Counted from the stretch's first letter, positions 38,760 to 48,567 are shown. The stretch: DNA of 64,000 nt from Candidatus Accumulibacter appositus (GCA_000585055.1 JEMX01000010.1:98578-162577); one strand, 5' to 3'. Program-made: numbers and translations. The notes: generated by a model from the sequence alone, not told the origin.

Positions 38760-40364
38760 ATGAAACCAATATCCCTATTCGTGCTAAGCCTGCTTGCCAC
38801 AGCCGTCCCGGCAGCGTACGCACAACTCCCGCAGGCAAGCATGGCGTCCATTTCGACGCCGGACACCGTCGAGTCGCGCATCGGCACGCTCGACTTCAAG
38901 GATGGCGCACCGAGTCAGGCGACTCTGGACAAGGTCTATGACAACCTGGACTTCATGCACGCGACCAGTGCATTCCTGAACACCCTATCGGGCGTCAGCA
39001 TCCACTCGGCTCGAAAAGGCCTGCTGAGCGTCGGCGTCAAGGACAACGAAGTCATCGTCTTCTCGGACTTGATGGATGCCAAGTCCCTCTTCCTGACGGC
39101 CAACGCCGATACCGTTTACGCGATTGGCGTGCTGGACCTCAGCAAAGGGCCGATGGTGCTCGAAGTGCCGCCCAGCTTTCTCGGCACCATCGACGACTAT
39201 TGGTTCCGTTGGGTCACCGACCTTGGCCTGCCCGGTAGCGATCGGGGCGAAGGCGGCAAGTACCTGGTGCTGCCTCCCGGTTACGACGGTCCCTTGCCGG
39301 ATGGCGGCTTTGCCGTCGCCCACGCTCGCACCACGCGGGTCCTGTGGTTCGGGCGCATGTTCCTCGAGGACAACCAGCCGAAGCCTGCCGCCGACACGAT
39401 CAAGAAGTACACCAGGATTTATCCTTACCAGGCCGGTGGGGTGGGCACACCGATCGCTGAGTTCCTGGCCGGCAAGGCGAAGCTGGGGCCGGTCACGCCG
39501 CCGCCGCCGACCGTGTTCCACGACGGTAGCGGCAAGGTGATGAATACCATTCCACCGAACGACTTCAGCTACTTCGAATTCCTGAACGAAGTCGTGCAGC
39601 AGGAGCCGGCAAGCTCGCTCGACCCGGAGTTGATGGGCCCGATCGCCGCCATCGGCATCGTCAAGGGCAAGCCCTTCGCCCCCGATGCGCGGATGAAGAA
39701 GATCATGAGCGAGGCGGTCGCGCTCGCCAACGCCACGGCGCGCAGCCTGTTCATGAATCCCCGCGAGCGGAGCTGGTATCACTACCCCAATTCGTCCTGG
39801 GTGAATATGCTGTTCGTGAGCGGCTACGAGTTCGAGACGCCGATTCCGGAGATCACGCGGGAAGGCGTCAAGCCCTTCCCGCCTACCGGCTACCGCCAAT
39901 TGGACGCGCGCAGCGCATTCTTCTACGGCATCACCGGCATCACGCCGGCCATGGCCATGCGCTTGCCTGGCATCGGCTCGCAATACGTCTGGAGCATGCT
40001 GGACGCAGACAAGAACACCCTCGATGGCGCGAAGACCTACAAGGTGACCCTGCCCAAGGGCATTCCGGCCGGGAAATTCTGGTCGCTGACGCTCTACGAC
40101 ACCATGACGCGCTCGATGCTTGACACGCCGCAGCGCTACCCGCGCGCCGGCAGCCAGAGCTATCCGTCGCCGGCCGCCGAAGCGGGCGCCGATGGTTCGA
40201 CGATCGTGTACTTCGGGCCGACGCAGCCGCAGGGCGTGCAGCGCGGCAACTGGATCCAGACCATGCCCGGCAAGGGTTTCTTTGCGATGCTGCGCCTGTA
40301 CAGCCCGCTTGAACCGTTCTTCACCCAGGCCTGGCGGCCGAGCGAGGTCGAGCTGGTTCGCTAA
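38760..40364 (+). CDS. Exported DUF1254/DUF1214 protein
   Basis: 534 residues with a signal peptide (MKPISLFVLSLLATAVPAAYAQ). The DUF1254 domain (about 60-180, with SLFLTANADTVYAIGVLDLS and GPMVLEVPP) is followed by the C-terminal DUF1214 domain (about 400-525, KGIPAGKFWSLTLYDTMTRSM ... WIQTMPGKGFFAMLRLYSP). These proteins are abundant in environmental proteobacteria, often near sulfatases, and are uncharacterised. The 295-bp upstream gap contains a strong palindrome but no gene. Confidence 0.9.
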   Translation: MKPISLFVLSLLATAVPAAYAQLPQASMASISTPDTVESRIGTLDFKDGAPSQATLDKVYDNLDFMHATSAFLNTLSGVSIHSARKGLLSVGVKDNEVIVFSDLMDAKSLFLTANADTVYAIGVLDLSKGPMVLEVPPSFLGTIDDYWFRWVTDLGLPGSDRGEGGKYLVLPPGYDGPLPDGGFAVAHARTTRVLWFGRMFLEDNQPKPAADTIKKYTRIYPYQAGGVGTPIAEFLAGKAKLGPVTPPPPTVFHDGSGKVMNTIPPNDFSYFEFLNEVVQQEPASSLDPELMGPIAAIGIVKGKPFAPDARMKKIMSEAVALANATARSLFMNPRERSWYHYPNSSWVNMLFVSGYEFETPIPEITREGVKPFPPTGYRQLDARSAFFYGITGITPAMAMRLPGIGSQYVWSMLDADKNTLDGAKTYKVTLPKGIPAGKFWSLTLYDTMTRSMLDTPQRYPRAGSQSYPSPAAEAGADGSTIVYFGPTQPQGVQRGNWIQTMPGKGFFAMLRLYSPLEPFFTQAWRPSEVELVR

Positions 40365-40387
40365 GCGACTCGCCTGGCCGCTTTACT

Positions 40388-40457
40388 GTGAAAGTCGCAC
40401 AAGCGACTCACGAAACTCCCTTCTCCTTTCGCGGGAGAAGGGTCAGGGGAAGAGGGC
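40388..40457. repeat. 70-bp dispersed intergenic repeat, copy 2
   Basis: It has the same layout as 9457-9526: GTCGC...GCGAC, then CTTCTCC...GGGAGAAG, ending GAGGGC. It lies between the convergent DUF1254 and APC permease genes. Confidence 0.7.
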
Positions 40458-40500
40458 CACGCGCAGGATCTGCCCGGCGAGCCTGGCGACAATCACCAAG

Positions 40501-41817
40501 TCATGACCTCTCCCAGTGCTCCTGCGCCAGGATCCGCCGGCCACGATAGCGCTGCAGCAAGCCTTCCGCGACGAAGGCGATGACCAGGAAGGAGAGGAAG
40601 ATCGCGAACGAGCCGGGGGAAGTCTGGTAGGTGTCGAAAGCCCAGACCGCGATCGCGAGAAGGCAGGCGACGATGCTCAGCAGGATCGCGATCCGGTGCC
40701 AGCCGCTGCCTTTCAGGAGCCGCCAGGCGCCGAAGTTGACCAGCGAGTACACCAGTAGCGAGGTCGCGCTGCCCAGCGACGCGACCGTCGTCAGCGTCAG
40801 GAAGTTGACCATCAGCAGGGCGAGCAGCGCGGAGATGGTCAGGCCGCGATAGCTCATGCCGATTTTTTGCCCGAACCGTGAAGGCAGCTGGCCGTTCTCA
40901 GCCAGCGTATAGGTGATGCTGGTGACGCCGAAGAAGCCGCCGTTGAGACAGGTGACGGTTGCCAGGATGGCGCTGATCAGGAGGGCGTGGAAGCCCATCT
41001 CGCCGAAGTTGTGTCGGGCGACGACCGCCAGGAGCGTTGCCCCGCTCGTTGTCAGCTCCGGTCCATCGACCGTGGCCGTGACCGCCAGGGCGAGCGCCAC
41101 ATAGAGCAGCAGTACGATGGCGATGGTGCTGTACATCGCCCGCGGCAGGTCGCGCGCCGGTTTGTCCATGTCCCCGGCGGCATTGCTGACCACGGCAAAG
41201 CCCGTAAAGGCAAAGAAGGTGAGGCCGAGGCTGCCGAGTATCGGCGTGGCTGCGGGCCAGGTGTCGACCGCGAGCCGAGCCACCTCCGCGTGCATCGACA
41301 GCCCGACGGTGAACAGGGCGAGGACCGCCAGATTGGCGAGGACGACCAGCCGCTGGGCGGCGCTCACGAACTTGGCGCCGATCAGGTTCAGGGCAGCCAG
41401 GCCGACGATCAGAGTGGAGCCCAGGATGCGTTCCCAGAGGAGCAGATTCACGTCGCCAAGGCCCAGGAGCTTGGCGGTGAACTTGCCGAAGGCCAGCGAG
41501 ATCATCGCCATTCCGATCAGCTGCGCGATATAGAACAGGATCGAGCAGCCGCCCGAGAAGAGTCCCGGGCCGTAGGCCTTCACCAGGTACTCGACCACGC
41601 CGCCGCGCGATGGATAGCGCACGCCGAGTTGTGCGAAGGAGTGTCCGGTGAGCAGCGCAATGATCCCGGCGACCAGAAACGACAGCCACACCGCCGATCC
41701 CGCCTTGGCCGCCGCTTCGCCCATCAGGGCGAAGATGCCGGCTCCGACCATCGAGCCGACGCCGAGGGCGATCGCCCCGCGCAGGCTGATTCGTCTGCTG
41801 TTGTTTTGCTCGCTCAT
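40501..41817 (-). CDS. APC-family amino acid permease
   Basis: 438 residues with about 12 membrane segments. The N-terminal GAIALGVGSMVGAGIFALMGE is the APC substrate-binding unwound helix 1. Later RYPSRGGVVEYLVKAYGPG and FFAFTGFAVVSNAAGDMDKPARDLPRAM (helix 6 region) fit the cationic or neutral amino acid branch. The substrate is unknown. It is convergent with the DUF1254 gene and stands alone. Confidence 0.88.
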   Translation of the reverse strand: MSEQNNSRRISLRGAIALGVGSMVGAGIFALMGEAAAKAGSAVWLSFLVAGIIALLTGHSFAQLGVRYPSRGGVVEYLVKAYGPGLFSGGCSILFYIAQLIGMAMISLAFGKFTAKLLGLGDVNLLLWERILGSTLIVGLAALNLIGAKFVSAAQRLVVLANLAVLALFTVGLSMHAEVARLAVDTWPAATPILGSLGLTFFAFTGFAVVSNAAGDMDKPARDLPRAMYSTIAIVLLLYVALALAVTATVDGPELTTSGATLLAVVARHNFGEMGFHALLISAILATVTCLNGGFFGVTSITYTLAENGQLPSRFGQKIGMSYRGLTISALLALLMVNFLTLTTVASLGSATSLLVYSLVNFGAWRLLKGSGWHRIAILLSIVACLLAIAVWAFDTYQTSPGSFAIFLSFLVIAFVAEGLLQRYRGRRILAQEHWERS

Positions 41818-42134
41818 GGCCCCCTTCCTTAAGCGTCTTGAAGCGCGCCGACTGACTGCAGCGCGGCAGCCAGACGCTCAGTTTGGCGTCGCGCGGCAAC
41901 GCGTGGCCAGCGCGAGGATTGCGCTCTCAGGGACGGCAAGTCATGCCAAATCCATCTGCCAGAATGCCCGGCTCGCGTGGCCGCACGAGCCCTTGCAAAG
42001 CATGCCGATTCGGCGGACCAGCTAGTATACTCGCAGCCTGTTTTGCAGACACAGCGGACGAAGCCGCGGCCTAGCCGCAAGCTTGCGGGCCCTCGCTTCA
42101 CCGATGCCGCGGCCATGAGGCAGGCGGCGAAGGT
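41818..42134. other. Divergent intergenic region
   Basis: 317 bp between the leftward permease and the rightward channel-like gene. A TATACT element is at 42026-42031, with no matching -35 at 16-18 bp. No gene was recognised. Confidence 0.45.
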
Positions 42135-43015
42135 GTGCTCGTTCTCCTCGTGAGTTCATTCGGGTGCGGTAGTTTCGGTAGGGAGCCGTTCAGCTTGGCC
42201 AATACGACAACGATCGAGAAAACCGCACGGGAGCTTACGGCCGAGGCGTCGGCCGCCGCCCGGCTGCCGGACGAGGCGGGCAAGCTGGCTCCGCTGGCAG
42301 AACGCGCTGAAGCGGAGTTGTCCCAGCTTCCCACAGCCGTCGAGAACGCTCCCCACGAGCTTGCCCAGCTTCCCGCAAAGGTCGTCAAGCAGTTGCCCGG
42401 CGAGCTGGCGTCGACGGAAGCCTACGTCGAAGCGAAGTTGCCGGTGATCGAGGCGCTGCCTTTGCCGGACCTCTTTTTTGGCGGGGGGGTGCTGGTCGCC
42501 GTCGTCGTCCTGCAGGCCATCGGCTTGCGTCTGCTCACCGGGGCTTGCGTCTGCTCACCGGCCGCTTCGACAAGCTTGCGCAGCGCATCGAGCTGCGCCC
42601 CGCCTGGTGGAGCGTTGACCTCTTGCTCGGGTTCACCGTTTTCAGGATGCTCGGCCTGCACCTGTTGTCGATCATGCTCTGGTCGGCAGCCCTCGTTTAC
42701 GGCGGGATCATCCCTGGATGGGCGGCCGCTGCACGCTTCGCGGCGCTGTCCTACACCACCCTTGGCAGCCACCTGATCCTGACCGATCAGTGGTACATGC
42801 TCTCACCGATCATCGCCATTTCGGGCATGTTCACTTTCGCCTGGACGGCCAGCGTCCTGGTGAGCATCGTCGGCAAGTGCAACGAACTCCGTGCCGTGGT
42901 CCGGGCGGCGCGACAGCAACGGCGCGACGCCAGGAGGCAGGCCACGATCACCGTGCCGCCAGGCGACCCGGCCGAGGCAGGCGGAGCAGAGGCGGGCGCA
43001 TCGCGAAGCGGGTAG
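42135..43015 (+). pseudogene. Two-pore-channel-like membrane protein, frameshifted by a 20-bp duplication
   Basis: From GTG 42135 the first frame encodes a hydrophobic leader, an Ala/Glu-rich helical region (residues 20-100, with TARELTAEASAAARLP) and the start of a membrane domain ending IGLRLLTG. A second frame continues LLTGRFDKLAQRIELRPAWW, then two membrane helices around the pore-like SYTTLGSHLILTDQWYML and a final helix. Removing one copy of the perfect 20-bp duplication at 42522-42561 joins both frames into one protein of about 285 residues. The pore segment resembles bacterial Ion_trans_2 proteins, but TTLG replaces the TxGYG potassium filter. Confidence 0.75.
42522..42561 (+). repeat. 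Perfect 20-bp tandem duplication
   Basis: GGCTTGCGTCTGCTCACCGG occurs twice with no spacer. The extra 20 bp shifts the reading frame of the surrounding gene. Confidence 0.97.
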
Positions 43016-43181
43016 GAGCGAGCGGCGTCGGTTTGCTGTTTCGGGATGAAGGCGTGCCGCCCATCGTCGTCGAGTGGGGTGTTGGCGAGTTCGTGAGCAG
43101 GCTTTCGGCGCGCTTGAAAGCAGGCTCGACCCTCCCGGTGGCTGGAATTCCTATCCTGCACCATGGGTGCAACACTGCCCC

Positions 43182-46100
43182 CTAGCCGGCGCTGGTCAGC
43201 AGCGCTCCCTGGCGGTGCACGCGACCAAGCGCTTCGAGCGTGTCGACGATCTGCGACAGGCGTTTTTTCCAGGCACCCTTGCCGGTGAAGCGCGCTGCCA
43301 GTTCCGTTTCCGAAAGCGGAGCAGCTGCGCCTGCCAGCATGTTGGCGACGGCGGCGACCTGCTCGGGTAGTGCGGCGGGCCAGGGCAGGCGTGCGGTGCT
43401 GCTTGCCGGGACGGCCGCGGCGGCCAGCGCAGCCTGTTTGCCGGCCGGATCATCGATGCCGAGCGGCGACTGGCTCGCCACTGCCTGCGGGTGCTGGTAT
43501 TCCGGCCGCAGCCAGCGCACCTCACCGCGCGCTTCTTCCGCCAGCCGCTCGGCGTTCAGCGCGGCCAAGCGGACGAGCAGGGTTTCGCTGGCGGCGTCTT
43601 TCTGCGCCGGGTCGGCGAGGGCCGCGCGGAGATCGCTCCAGCCGTAGGCGTCGAGAACGGCGGCGTCGAGTTCGTCGTGCAGGGTTTTCAGCACGCTGAC
43701 CAGGCCTTGCTCGTGGATGGTCTTTTCCCTGGCGTTGAGCGGCTCGCCGCTGCGCAGCTTTTCGAGGACGTTGTACATGCCGGTCAGTGTCAGGCTGGCG
43801 TGGGCTTCCTGTTGGCGTTTGCGGTGGGCGTCGAGTTGTTCGGCGAGGTCGCGGATGCGGGCGGCTTGCTCGGGGTTTGCGGCGGGGAAAGGGAAGGGCT
43901 CGAAACAGCGGGTCTTGTTGTAGCGTGGGTCGTTCCCGACGCCAAGCCGGCCGCCGGCAGCTAGCGCCCAAGTGGCGTGGGTGCAAGACGAGAGCACACC
44001 CAGATGCAGGGCATCGGCGCTGGCGAGGCAGACGAGCATGTTGTCTGGCGCCATGTCGGCGTCGAGAAACTGGAAGGTGCGATGTTTCGCGGTCTCGACG
44101 GTGGCGATGTAGCGCGGCAGGCCAACGAGCATCTTACGAAGTTCCTGGCGCGGTTTGCCATGTAGCCACCAAAGTCGTGCGTAGCCCGCCCCGTCGGGTG
44201 TCCCGGCCTTCGCATCACGCTCCGGTTTGACGCGTTCGAGCACCCACTGATAGGTCGCCGGATAACGCGAACGCACTTCTTCGGCGGTGAAGCCGAAGAG
44301 GTCGATCAGCTTCACGTCGCGCGGCCGGTCGGTCAGGTCGCGGCCGTTCCTGTACTGCTTGATTGGTGCGTCGACATCGAGGCGCATTGCTTCTGCGGGC
44401 GTGACGATGAAACCAGCACCAATGAGTTGAAGACCACGCCCAGTTAAACCACCGTTTGCCTGAAGAGCTTTCGCATTGGCTACGCTTGTCCCGATGCGCA
44501 AGTCAGCGTGCAGTAGCCCGACCTGCTCCTGTAGTTCGACGTCCAAGCCATCACTTTTGCCTTCGCGCTCCGCGGTCACGTTCAACAGCCGGCCTTCGCT
44601 GTTGCCCGGCACTCCGACCGTCATCGCGATGCGCACGGCGGCGCCGTCGGCGCTGTCGACCCACGGGTGGTCGGGCACCGCGAAGGCCAGCGACACGCCC
44701 TTGTCGAGCGCAGCGTGAACGACCCGGCGGTTGAAGGTCTGCCTGAGGCTGTTGGTGGTGATCAAGCCGAAGCGCTGCACCTTGCCCTGGGCGACCAGTT
44801 GCGCCGCGTGGTGCCACCAGAACATCACCAGATCGGCGGATTCGGGAACCTCTTTCCAGGCCTTGCGCAGCGCTTCGACGTAGCCGTCGCCGAGCGCGGC
44901 ACGCATGCCGCCGGCGCCGATGAACGGCGGGTTGCCGACGATGTAGTCGGCCTGCGGCCATGTCGCCTTGCGCGGATTGAGATAGCGCTGCAGCGGCGTG
45001 CGCGCGTTTTCGTCGGGTACCTGCTCGCCGGTGACCGGGTGCGCCTTGGTCGTCACGCCGTTCCAGCGGCTGACCGGGACGCCGCGCTCGTCGACGACCG
45101 TTTCGACGCCATCGCAGGCGAGGACGGCGTCGCGGCATTCGATGTTGCGGAAGTCCTTGAGGATCGGTTGCGGCGGCAGGCCGCTGCCGCTGGTGCGGAA
45201 ATGCCATTGCAGGTAGCCGATCCAGAGCACCAGTTCGGCGATGGCTGCGGCGCGCGGGTTGAGTTCGAGGCCGAGGAACTGGTGCGGGTCGACGGTCAGT
45301 CCTTCGGCTTCGAGGCGTTGCTGGCCGCGTCCGAAAGCGTGCAACTGGTCGAGCACCTCGCCTTCGAGGCGCTTCATATGTTCCAGCGTCACGTAGAGGA
45401 AATTCGCCGACCCGCAGGCCGGGTCGAGGACGCGAATCTGGCACAGGCGGTGGTGGAAGGCGTCAACCTCGGCACGCGCGGTGTCGAGTTTTCCCTCGTT
45501 GGCGAGCAGCAGGGCCGCCGCCTGGACATTGCGCCATTGGCCGCGCAGCGGCTCGACGACGGTCGGCAGGACCAGCCGTTCGACGTAGGCCCGTGGCGTG
45601 TAGTGGGCGCCGAGCGCGTGCCGCTCGCTGGGCGTCAGCGCGCGTTCGAGCAGGGTGCCGAAGATCGCCGGTTCGACCTGCGTCCAGTCGGCGTGCGCGG
45701 CCTGCAACAGCAGGCCGATCTGTTCGCGATCTAGGGCGATCACTTCCGGCTGCTTGAAGAGCTTGCCGTTGAAGCGCGGCAGCGTGGCGCGCAGGACGAC
45801 CGAGAAGCCGCCGGCGTCCATCTCGCGCCACAATGCGGCGAGTAGCGGCACGAATTGCTGCGGACTGCTCTGCAGGGTTTCGAGCAAGGTGGTGAACGCG
45901 CCCTGGCCGTTCTCCCGGGGCAGCAGGCCGACGTCTTCGGCGAACATCGAGAACAGGCAACGGGTGAGGAAGCCGGCGACGAGTTCGGGGTGGTGGCCGG
46001 CGCCTTCGAGCGTTCGGGCGATGCGCGCCAGATGGCCGGCGATCTCGCGCGTGACGCGCGCCGAGACGCGCGTCGGGTCCAGCGCCAGCGGGTCGCGCCA

Positions 46101-46649
46101 CAGGGTTTGCAGGCGTTCGCGGATGCCGCGCTCGGCGAGATCGGCGAGCCTGATGCGGTGCGAGCGCGGGTCGGGGAAGGGGGTGTAGGTGGCGCCGGAA
46201 CGCGTGAAGTCGGCGTACAGCTCGATGACCTGGCCGACATCGATGACGATCAGGAACGGCGGTCGACCCTCGTCGGCCGGCAGCGCGCGGGCATAGCCTT
46301 CGGCCTGGCCGCGCGCCCGCTGCAGGGCGTCGTCGAAACCCTTGCTGGCGGCGGCGAGGCGGATCTTCTTGGCTTCGAGAACGAAATGGCCGCGCTTGTA
46401 GCAGTCGATGCGCCCGTTTGACGAACTGCCGTCGCCGTGGCGAAAACTGACCCGGCGCTCGAAGACGTAGGCGTTGTCGCGCGTGTCTTCATGCGCCGGG
46501 TCGGGGGAGGGGACGTCGAGCAGCCGACAGAGGTCGGTGACGAAGAGCTGGTAGTTGGCCAGCTCGGAACCGTCGGCCGCGCGCCAGCGGGCGACAAAGG
46601 CGGCGGCTTGCGCCGTATCGGGATCGGCGCTCAGGCTGGCTTCGGTCAT
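43182..46649 (-). CDS. Type IIG/IIL-like restriction-methyltransferase (MmeI-type), solitary
   Basis: 1155 residues. The N-terminal nuclease-like site is [17 protein letters not shown], with D82 and E92-x-K94 as in PD-(D/E)XK enzymes. A helical spacer follows. The N6-adenine methylase has motif I DPACGS (409-414) and motif IV NPPF (573-576). A target-recognition region (about 740-960) and a C-terminal helical tail complete it. Such single-chain enzymes both cut and modify DNA. No BREX or DISARM partner or separate specificity subunit is beside it. It might be methylase-only if the nuclease site is inactive. Confidence 0.85.
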   Translation of the reverse strand: MTEASLSADPDTAQAAAFVARWRAADGSELANYQLFVTDLCRLLDVPSPDPAHEDTRDNAYVFERRVSFRHGDGSSSNGRIDCYKRGHFVLEAKKIRLAAASKGFDDALQRARGQAEGYARALPADEGRPPFLIVIDVGQVIELYADFTRSGATYTPFPDPRSHRIRLADLAERGIRERLQTLWRDPLALDPTRVSARVTREIAGHLARIARTLEGAGHHPELVAGFLTRCLFSMFAEDVGLLPRENGQGAFTTLLETLQSSPQQFVPLLAALWREMDAGGFSVVLRATLPRFNGKLFKQPEVIALDREQIGLLLQAAHADWTQVEPAIFGTLLERALTPSERHALGAHYTPRAYVERLVLPTVVEPLRGQWRNVQAAALLLANEGKLDTARAEVDAFHHRLCQIRVLDPACGSANFLYVTLEHMKRLEGEVLDQLHAFGRGQQRLEAEGLTVDPHQFLGLELNPRAAAIAELVLWIGYLQWHFRTSGSGLPPQPILKDFRNIECRDAVLACDGVETVVDERGVPVSRWNGVTTKAHPVTGEQVPDENARTPLQRYLNPRKATWPQADYIVGNPPFIGAGGMRAALGDGYVEALRKAWKEVPESADLVMFWWHHAAQLVAQGKVQRFGLITTNSLRQTFNRRVVHAALDKGVSLAFAVPDHPWVDSADGAAVRIAMTVGVPGNSEGRLLNVTAEREGKSDGLDVELQEQVGLLHADLRIGTSVANAKALQANGGLTGRGLQLIGAGFIVTPAEAMRLDVDAPIKQYRNGRDLTDRPRDVKLIDLFGFTAEEVRSRYPATYQWVLERVKPERDAKAGTPDGAGYARLWWLHGKPRQELRKMLVGLPRYIATVETAKHRTFQFLDADMAPDNMLVCLASADALHLGVLSSCTHATWALAAGGRLGVGNDPRYNKTRCFEPFPFPAANPEQAARIRDLAEQLDAHRKRQQEAHASLTLTGMYNVLEKLRSGEPLNAREKTIHEQGLVSVLKTLHDELDAAVLDAYGWSDLRAALADPAQKDAASETLLVRLAALNAERLAEEARGEVRWLRPEYQHPQAVASQSPLGIDDPAGKQAALAAAAVPASSTARLPWPAALPEQVAAVANMLAGAAAPLSETELAARFTGKGAWKKRLSQIVDTLEALGRVHRQGALLTSAG

Positions 46650-46973
46650 GGGCCGGGATTATGACATGGAGGATGAGCTCGCTGCGCTCCTGCCTCGCGT
46701 CAGTGTCGTGCTGTCGTGTTGACTAGACTTCCGCCATGCATGGCAGCGTCGCGAGAGCCTCGTGGTGGTGGGCGGAAGTCCGGCGTCACAGCCGCCCGCA
46801 GGTCATTGCGAGGAGGCGAAGCCGACGTGGCAATCCAGTTCCATGCTCTCACTCCTTCCCGCCGCATTGATCTATTGAGTACGCGAAAAGCAAAACCTCT
46901 GGATTGCCGCGTCGGCTGCGCCTCCTCGCAATGACGGTGGGTGGGCGGGGGCGGATGGTGGCCGAAAATCCCA
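46650..46973. other. Intergenic region carrying a palindromic element
   Basis: 324 bp between the restriction-modification gene start and the 3' end of the MerR-type gene. Its main content is the 134-bp inverted-repeat element at 46802-46935. No gene was recognised. Confidence 0.6.
46802..46935. mobile_element. MITE-like element with 37-bp inverted ends
   Basis: The left end begins GTCATTGCGAGGAGGCGAAG (46802-46838). The right end finishes GCGCCTCCTCGCAATGAC (46899-46935). The two 37-bp arms pair at 35 of 37 positions and flank a 60-bp middle. Repeats with the CATTGCGAGGAG...CAATCCAG ends are widespread in proteobacterial intergenic regions. It lacks any transposase and would fold into a long hairpin in RNA. 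Confidence 0.8.
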
Positions 46974-47897
46974 TCACGAATGCCGCACACGAGCGGGCTC
47001 ATTTCGCCACCCTTCGAGCGCGTCGAGCGTGGCCTGTAGGGTCGGCAGCAGCACGATGCCGGTCGCCGCTGTCGCGCGTTGCGCACCTGCACCGCCAACC
47101 CACAGGTCGATTGCCGTGGGCAGCATTTGGCGCAACTGGCTGACCAGCGCGCCGACCTGTCGCGCCGGAAAAGCAGCGGAAAGCGAGATGGCGACGATGT
47201 TGGCCTGGTGGGCGCGGGCGGCCATTTCGATGTCGACCAGCGGCGTCTGCGTGCCCAGCGAAATGCAGGTCGCGCCCTCGAGTGCCAGCAAGGCCTCGAC
47301 CATCAACAGCCCGAGCACGTGTTGTTCGTCGGGCGGCGTGGTCAGCAGGATGCGTGGTGTGCCGCCCGCGGCCGGCAGGTTGCCGATCGCCTGCCGCAAA
47401 AGCGACTTGATCTGCTCGCTATAAAGATGTTCCTCGAAAACCTCGAATGCTCCGCTCATCCAGGCTTCGCCGACGGCGTCATTGAGCGGCGCGACGACGT
47501 CGATGATGAAACGCTGCAGGCCGAGTCGCATCATCGCCTGCTTGAGCAGCCGGCGCAGCGCCGCAAGGTCGTTCGCCTTGACCAGCGCGATGGTCTGGCC
47601 GATCACCGCTTCGTGCTGCCCGGGATCGCTTCGCGCGGGTGATGCGCCGGCGTTGCACAGCGTGGCGAACTCCTCCTCACTGGCTGCGCACAGGCGACCC
47701 GGGCGCAGGCCTTGATCGATCAAACGTTTCATCATCCGCAGCCGTTCGACCTGCTCGGCAGGATAGAGGCGCTCACCGTGCTCGTCGCGAGTCGGCTGCG
47801 GGAAGCCATAGCGGCGCTCCCAAACGCGCAAGGTGTCCTTGCCGAGACCGGTGTCGCGCTCGACAGCGCTGATGTTCATGGTTGGAAGCTGGTTCAT
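46974..47897 (-). CDS. MerR-family regulator with CarH/LitR-like cobalamin-binding domain
   Basis: 307 residues; a second start at M7 (MNISAVERDTGLGKDTLR) is possible. The MerR helix-turn-helix spans about 8-75 (DTLRVWERRYGFPQP). The C-terminal half has the four-helix cap and Rossmann-like B12 domain: W146-x9-E156-H157 (WMSGAFEVFEEH), E191-x-H193-x-x-G196, SLGTQTP and VGGAG. In CarH/LitR photoreceptors these residues hold adenosylcobalamin, and light breaks the repressor tetramer. It is divergent from the gpx-folE2-cfa operon and is the likely dark-state repressor of that operon and itself. Confidence 0.9.
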   Translation of the reverse strand: MNQLPTMNISAVERDTGLGKDTLRVWERRYGFPQPTRDEHGERLYPAEQVERLRMMKRLIDQGLRPGRLCAASEEEFATLCNAGASPARSDPGQHEAVIGQTIALVKANDLAALRRLLKQAMMRLGLQRFIIDVVAPLNDAVGEAWMSGAFEVFEEHLYSEQIKSLLRQAIGNLPAAGGTPRILLTTPPDEQHVLGLLMVEALLALEGATCISLGTQTPLVDIEMAARAHQANIVAISLSAAFPARQVGALVSQLRQMLPTAIDLWVGGAGAQRATAATGIVLLPTLQATLDALEGWRNEPARVRHS

Positions 47898-47974
47898 ATC
47901 GTGCCGGGAAGTGTTTGCATGAAAAACGCGCAGAGCGTTGCGAAGACGCGGAAGATAGCCTAGATATCTCTAGT

Positions 47975-47985
47975 TGTCCAGGACA
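47975..47985. promoter_or_regulatory. Operator-like palindrome O4, proximal to the MerR-type gene
   Basis: TGTCCAGGACA, a perfect palindrome around one base, 78 bp upstream of the regulator's start. It is suited to autoregulation. Confidence 0.6.
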
Positions 47986-48231
47986 TTATCGAGGGCGGCA
48001 GCGCTGCTTGCCCCGGGGGGCGGCTGCCATCCGGCTTCGCGATTCTCAATGGCCTGGCAGGTGCCGGCCACAGGTGGTTAAGCAATCCATGTTGTAGCGG
48101 ATCTGTTGCCGACTGGCCCAGGAAAAGAAGAGCGGCAGCGAATGCTTCGGCCGGCCGCGCTTGATGGTCGACTGTTTCCGACTTCCGCCACGGTCAATTC
48201 GCGAACTTGCGTTCCTGGTGTTTCCCCAATC

Positions 48232-48242
48232 TGTCCTGGACA
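48232..48242. promoter_or_regulatory. Operator-like palindrome O1 upstream of the -35
   Basis: TGTCCTGGACA followed by AAAAAG. It ends 15 bp before the TTGACA box and starts exactly 70 bp before the next copy. Confidence 0.65.
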
Positions 48243-48257
48243 AAAAGAGAAAAACCG

Positions 48258-48286
48258 TTGACAAGATGACTGTTGATCAATAGAGT
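48258..48286 (+). promoter_or_regulatory. Sigma70-type promoter of the gpx-folE2-cfa operon
   Basis: A perfect -35 TTGACA (48258-48263), 17-bp spacer and -10 TAGAGT (48281-48286). It lies between operator copies O1 and O2, so a repressor bound to both would block it. Transcription would run into gpx at 48568. Confidence 0.7.
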
Positions 48287-48301
48287 GGACTCATCCCTTT
48301 G

Positions 48302-48312
48302 TGTCCTAGACA
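48302..48312. promoter_or_regulatory. Operator-like palindrome O2 just downstream of the promoter
   Basis: TGTCCTAGACA followed by AAAAAG. It sits about 10-20 bp past the expected transcription start. Confidence 0.65.
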
Positions 48313-48482
48313 AAAAGATGTGTCTGTACATACCTTTCATTGCTGAGTGCGACCTGAAAATGCTCCGTTCAGATATTGATCCTCAGGATTCTGTGATGAA
48401 ATTCAGAGCCATGCGTGGTTGTCAATCAGGCCCGTAGAACTTTCGATGCCGTGCCGCCCACCGCTACGGGTCTTCTCTTGAA

Positions 48483-48493
48483 TGTCGTAGACA
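48483..48493. promoter_or_regulatory. Operator-like palindrome O3 in the gpx leader
   Basis: TGTCGTAGACA followed by AAAAAG, 75 bp before the gpx start. It is a third copy of the same extended motif. Confidence 0.6.
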
Positions 48494-48567
48494 AAAAGTT
48501 CTGGCGCGTCGCGGCGCAGTCGTGCTGCCAGGCGCTCCCTCCAGCCACCCGCGTTCAGGATAAAGTC

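Larger units (their letters stand above)
47898..48567. other. Regulatory region between the CarH/LitR-like gene and gpx
   Basis: 670 bp without a gene. It holds four TGTCnnnGACA palindromes (47975, 48232, 48302, 48483), three of them followed by AAAAAG on the plus strand, and one good sigma70-type promoter at 48258-48286. It is more AT-rich than its neighbours between 48230 and 48400. Confidence 0.75.

Noticed and set aside
43182..46649. BREX (PglX) or DISARM methylase
   Set aside because: The methylase could resemble those, but none of the required partner genes is within reach.
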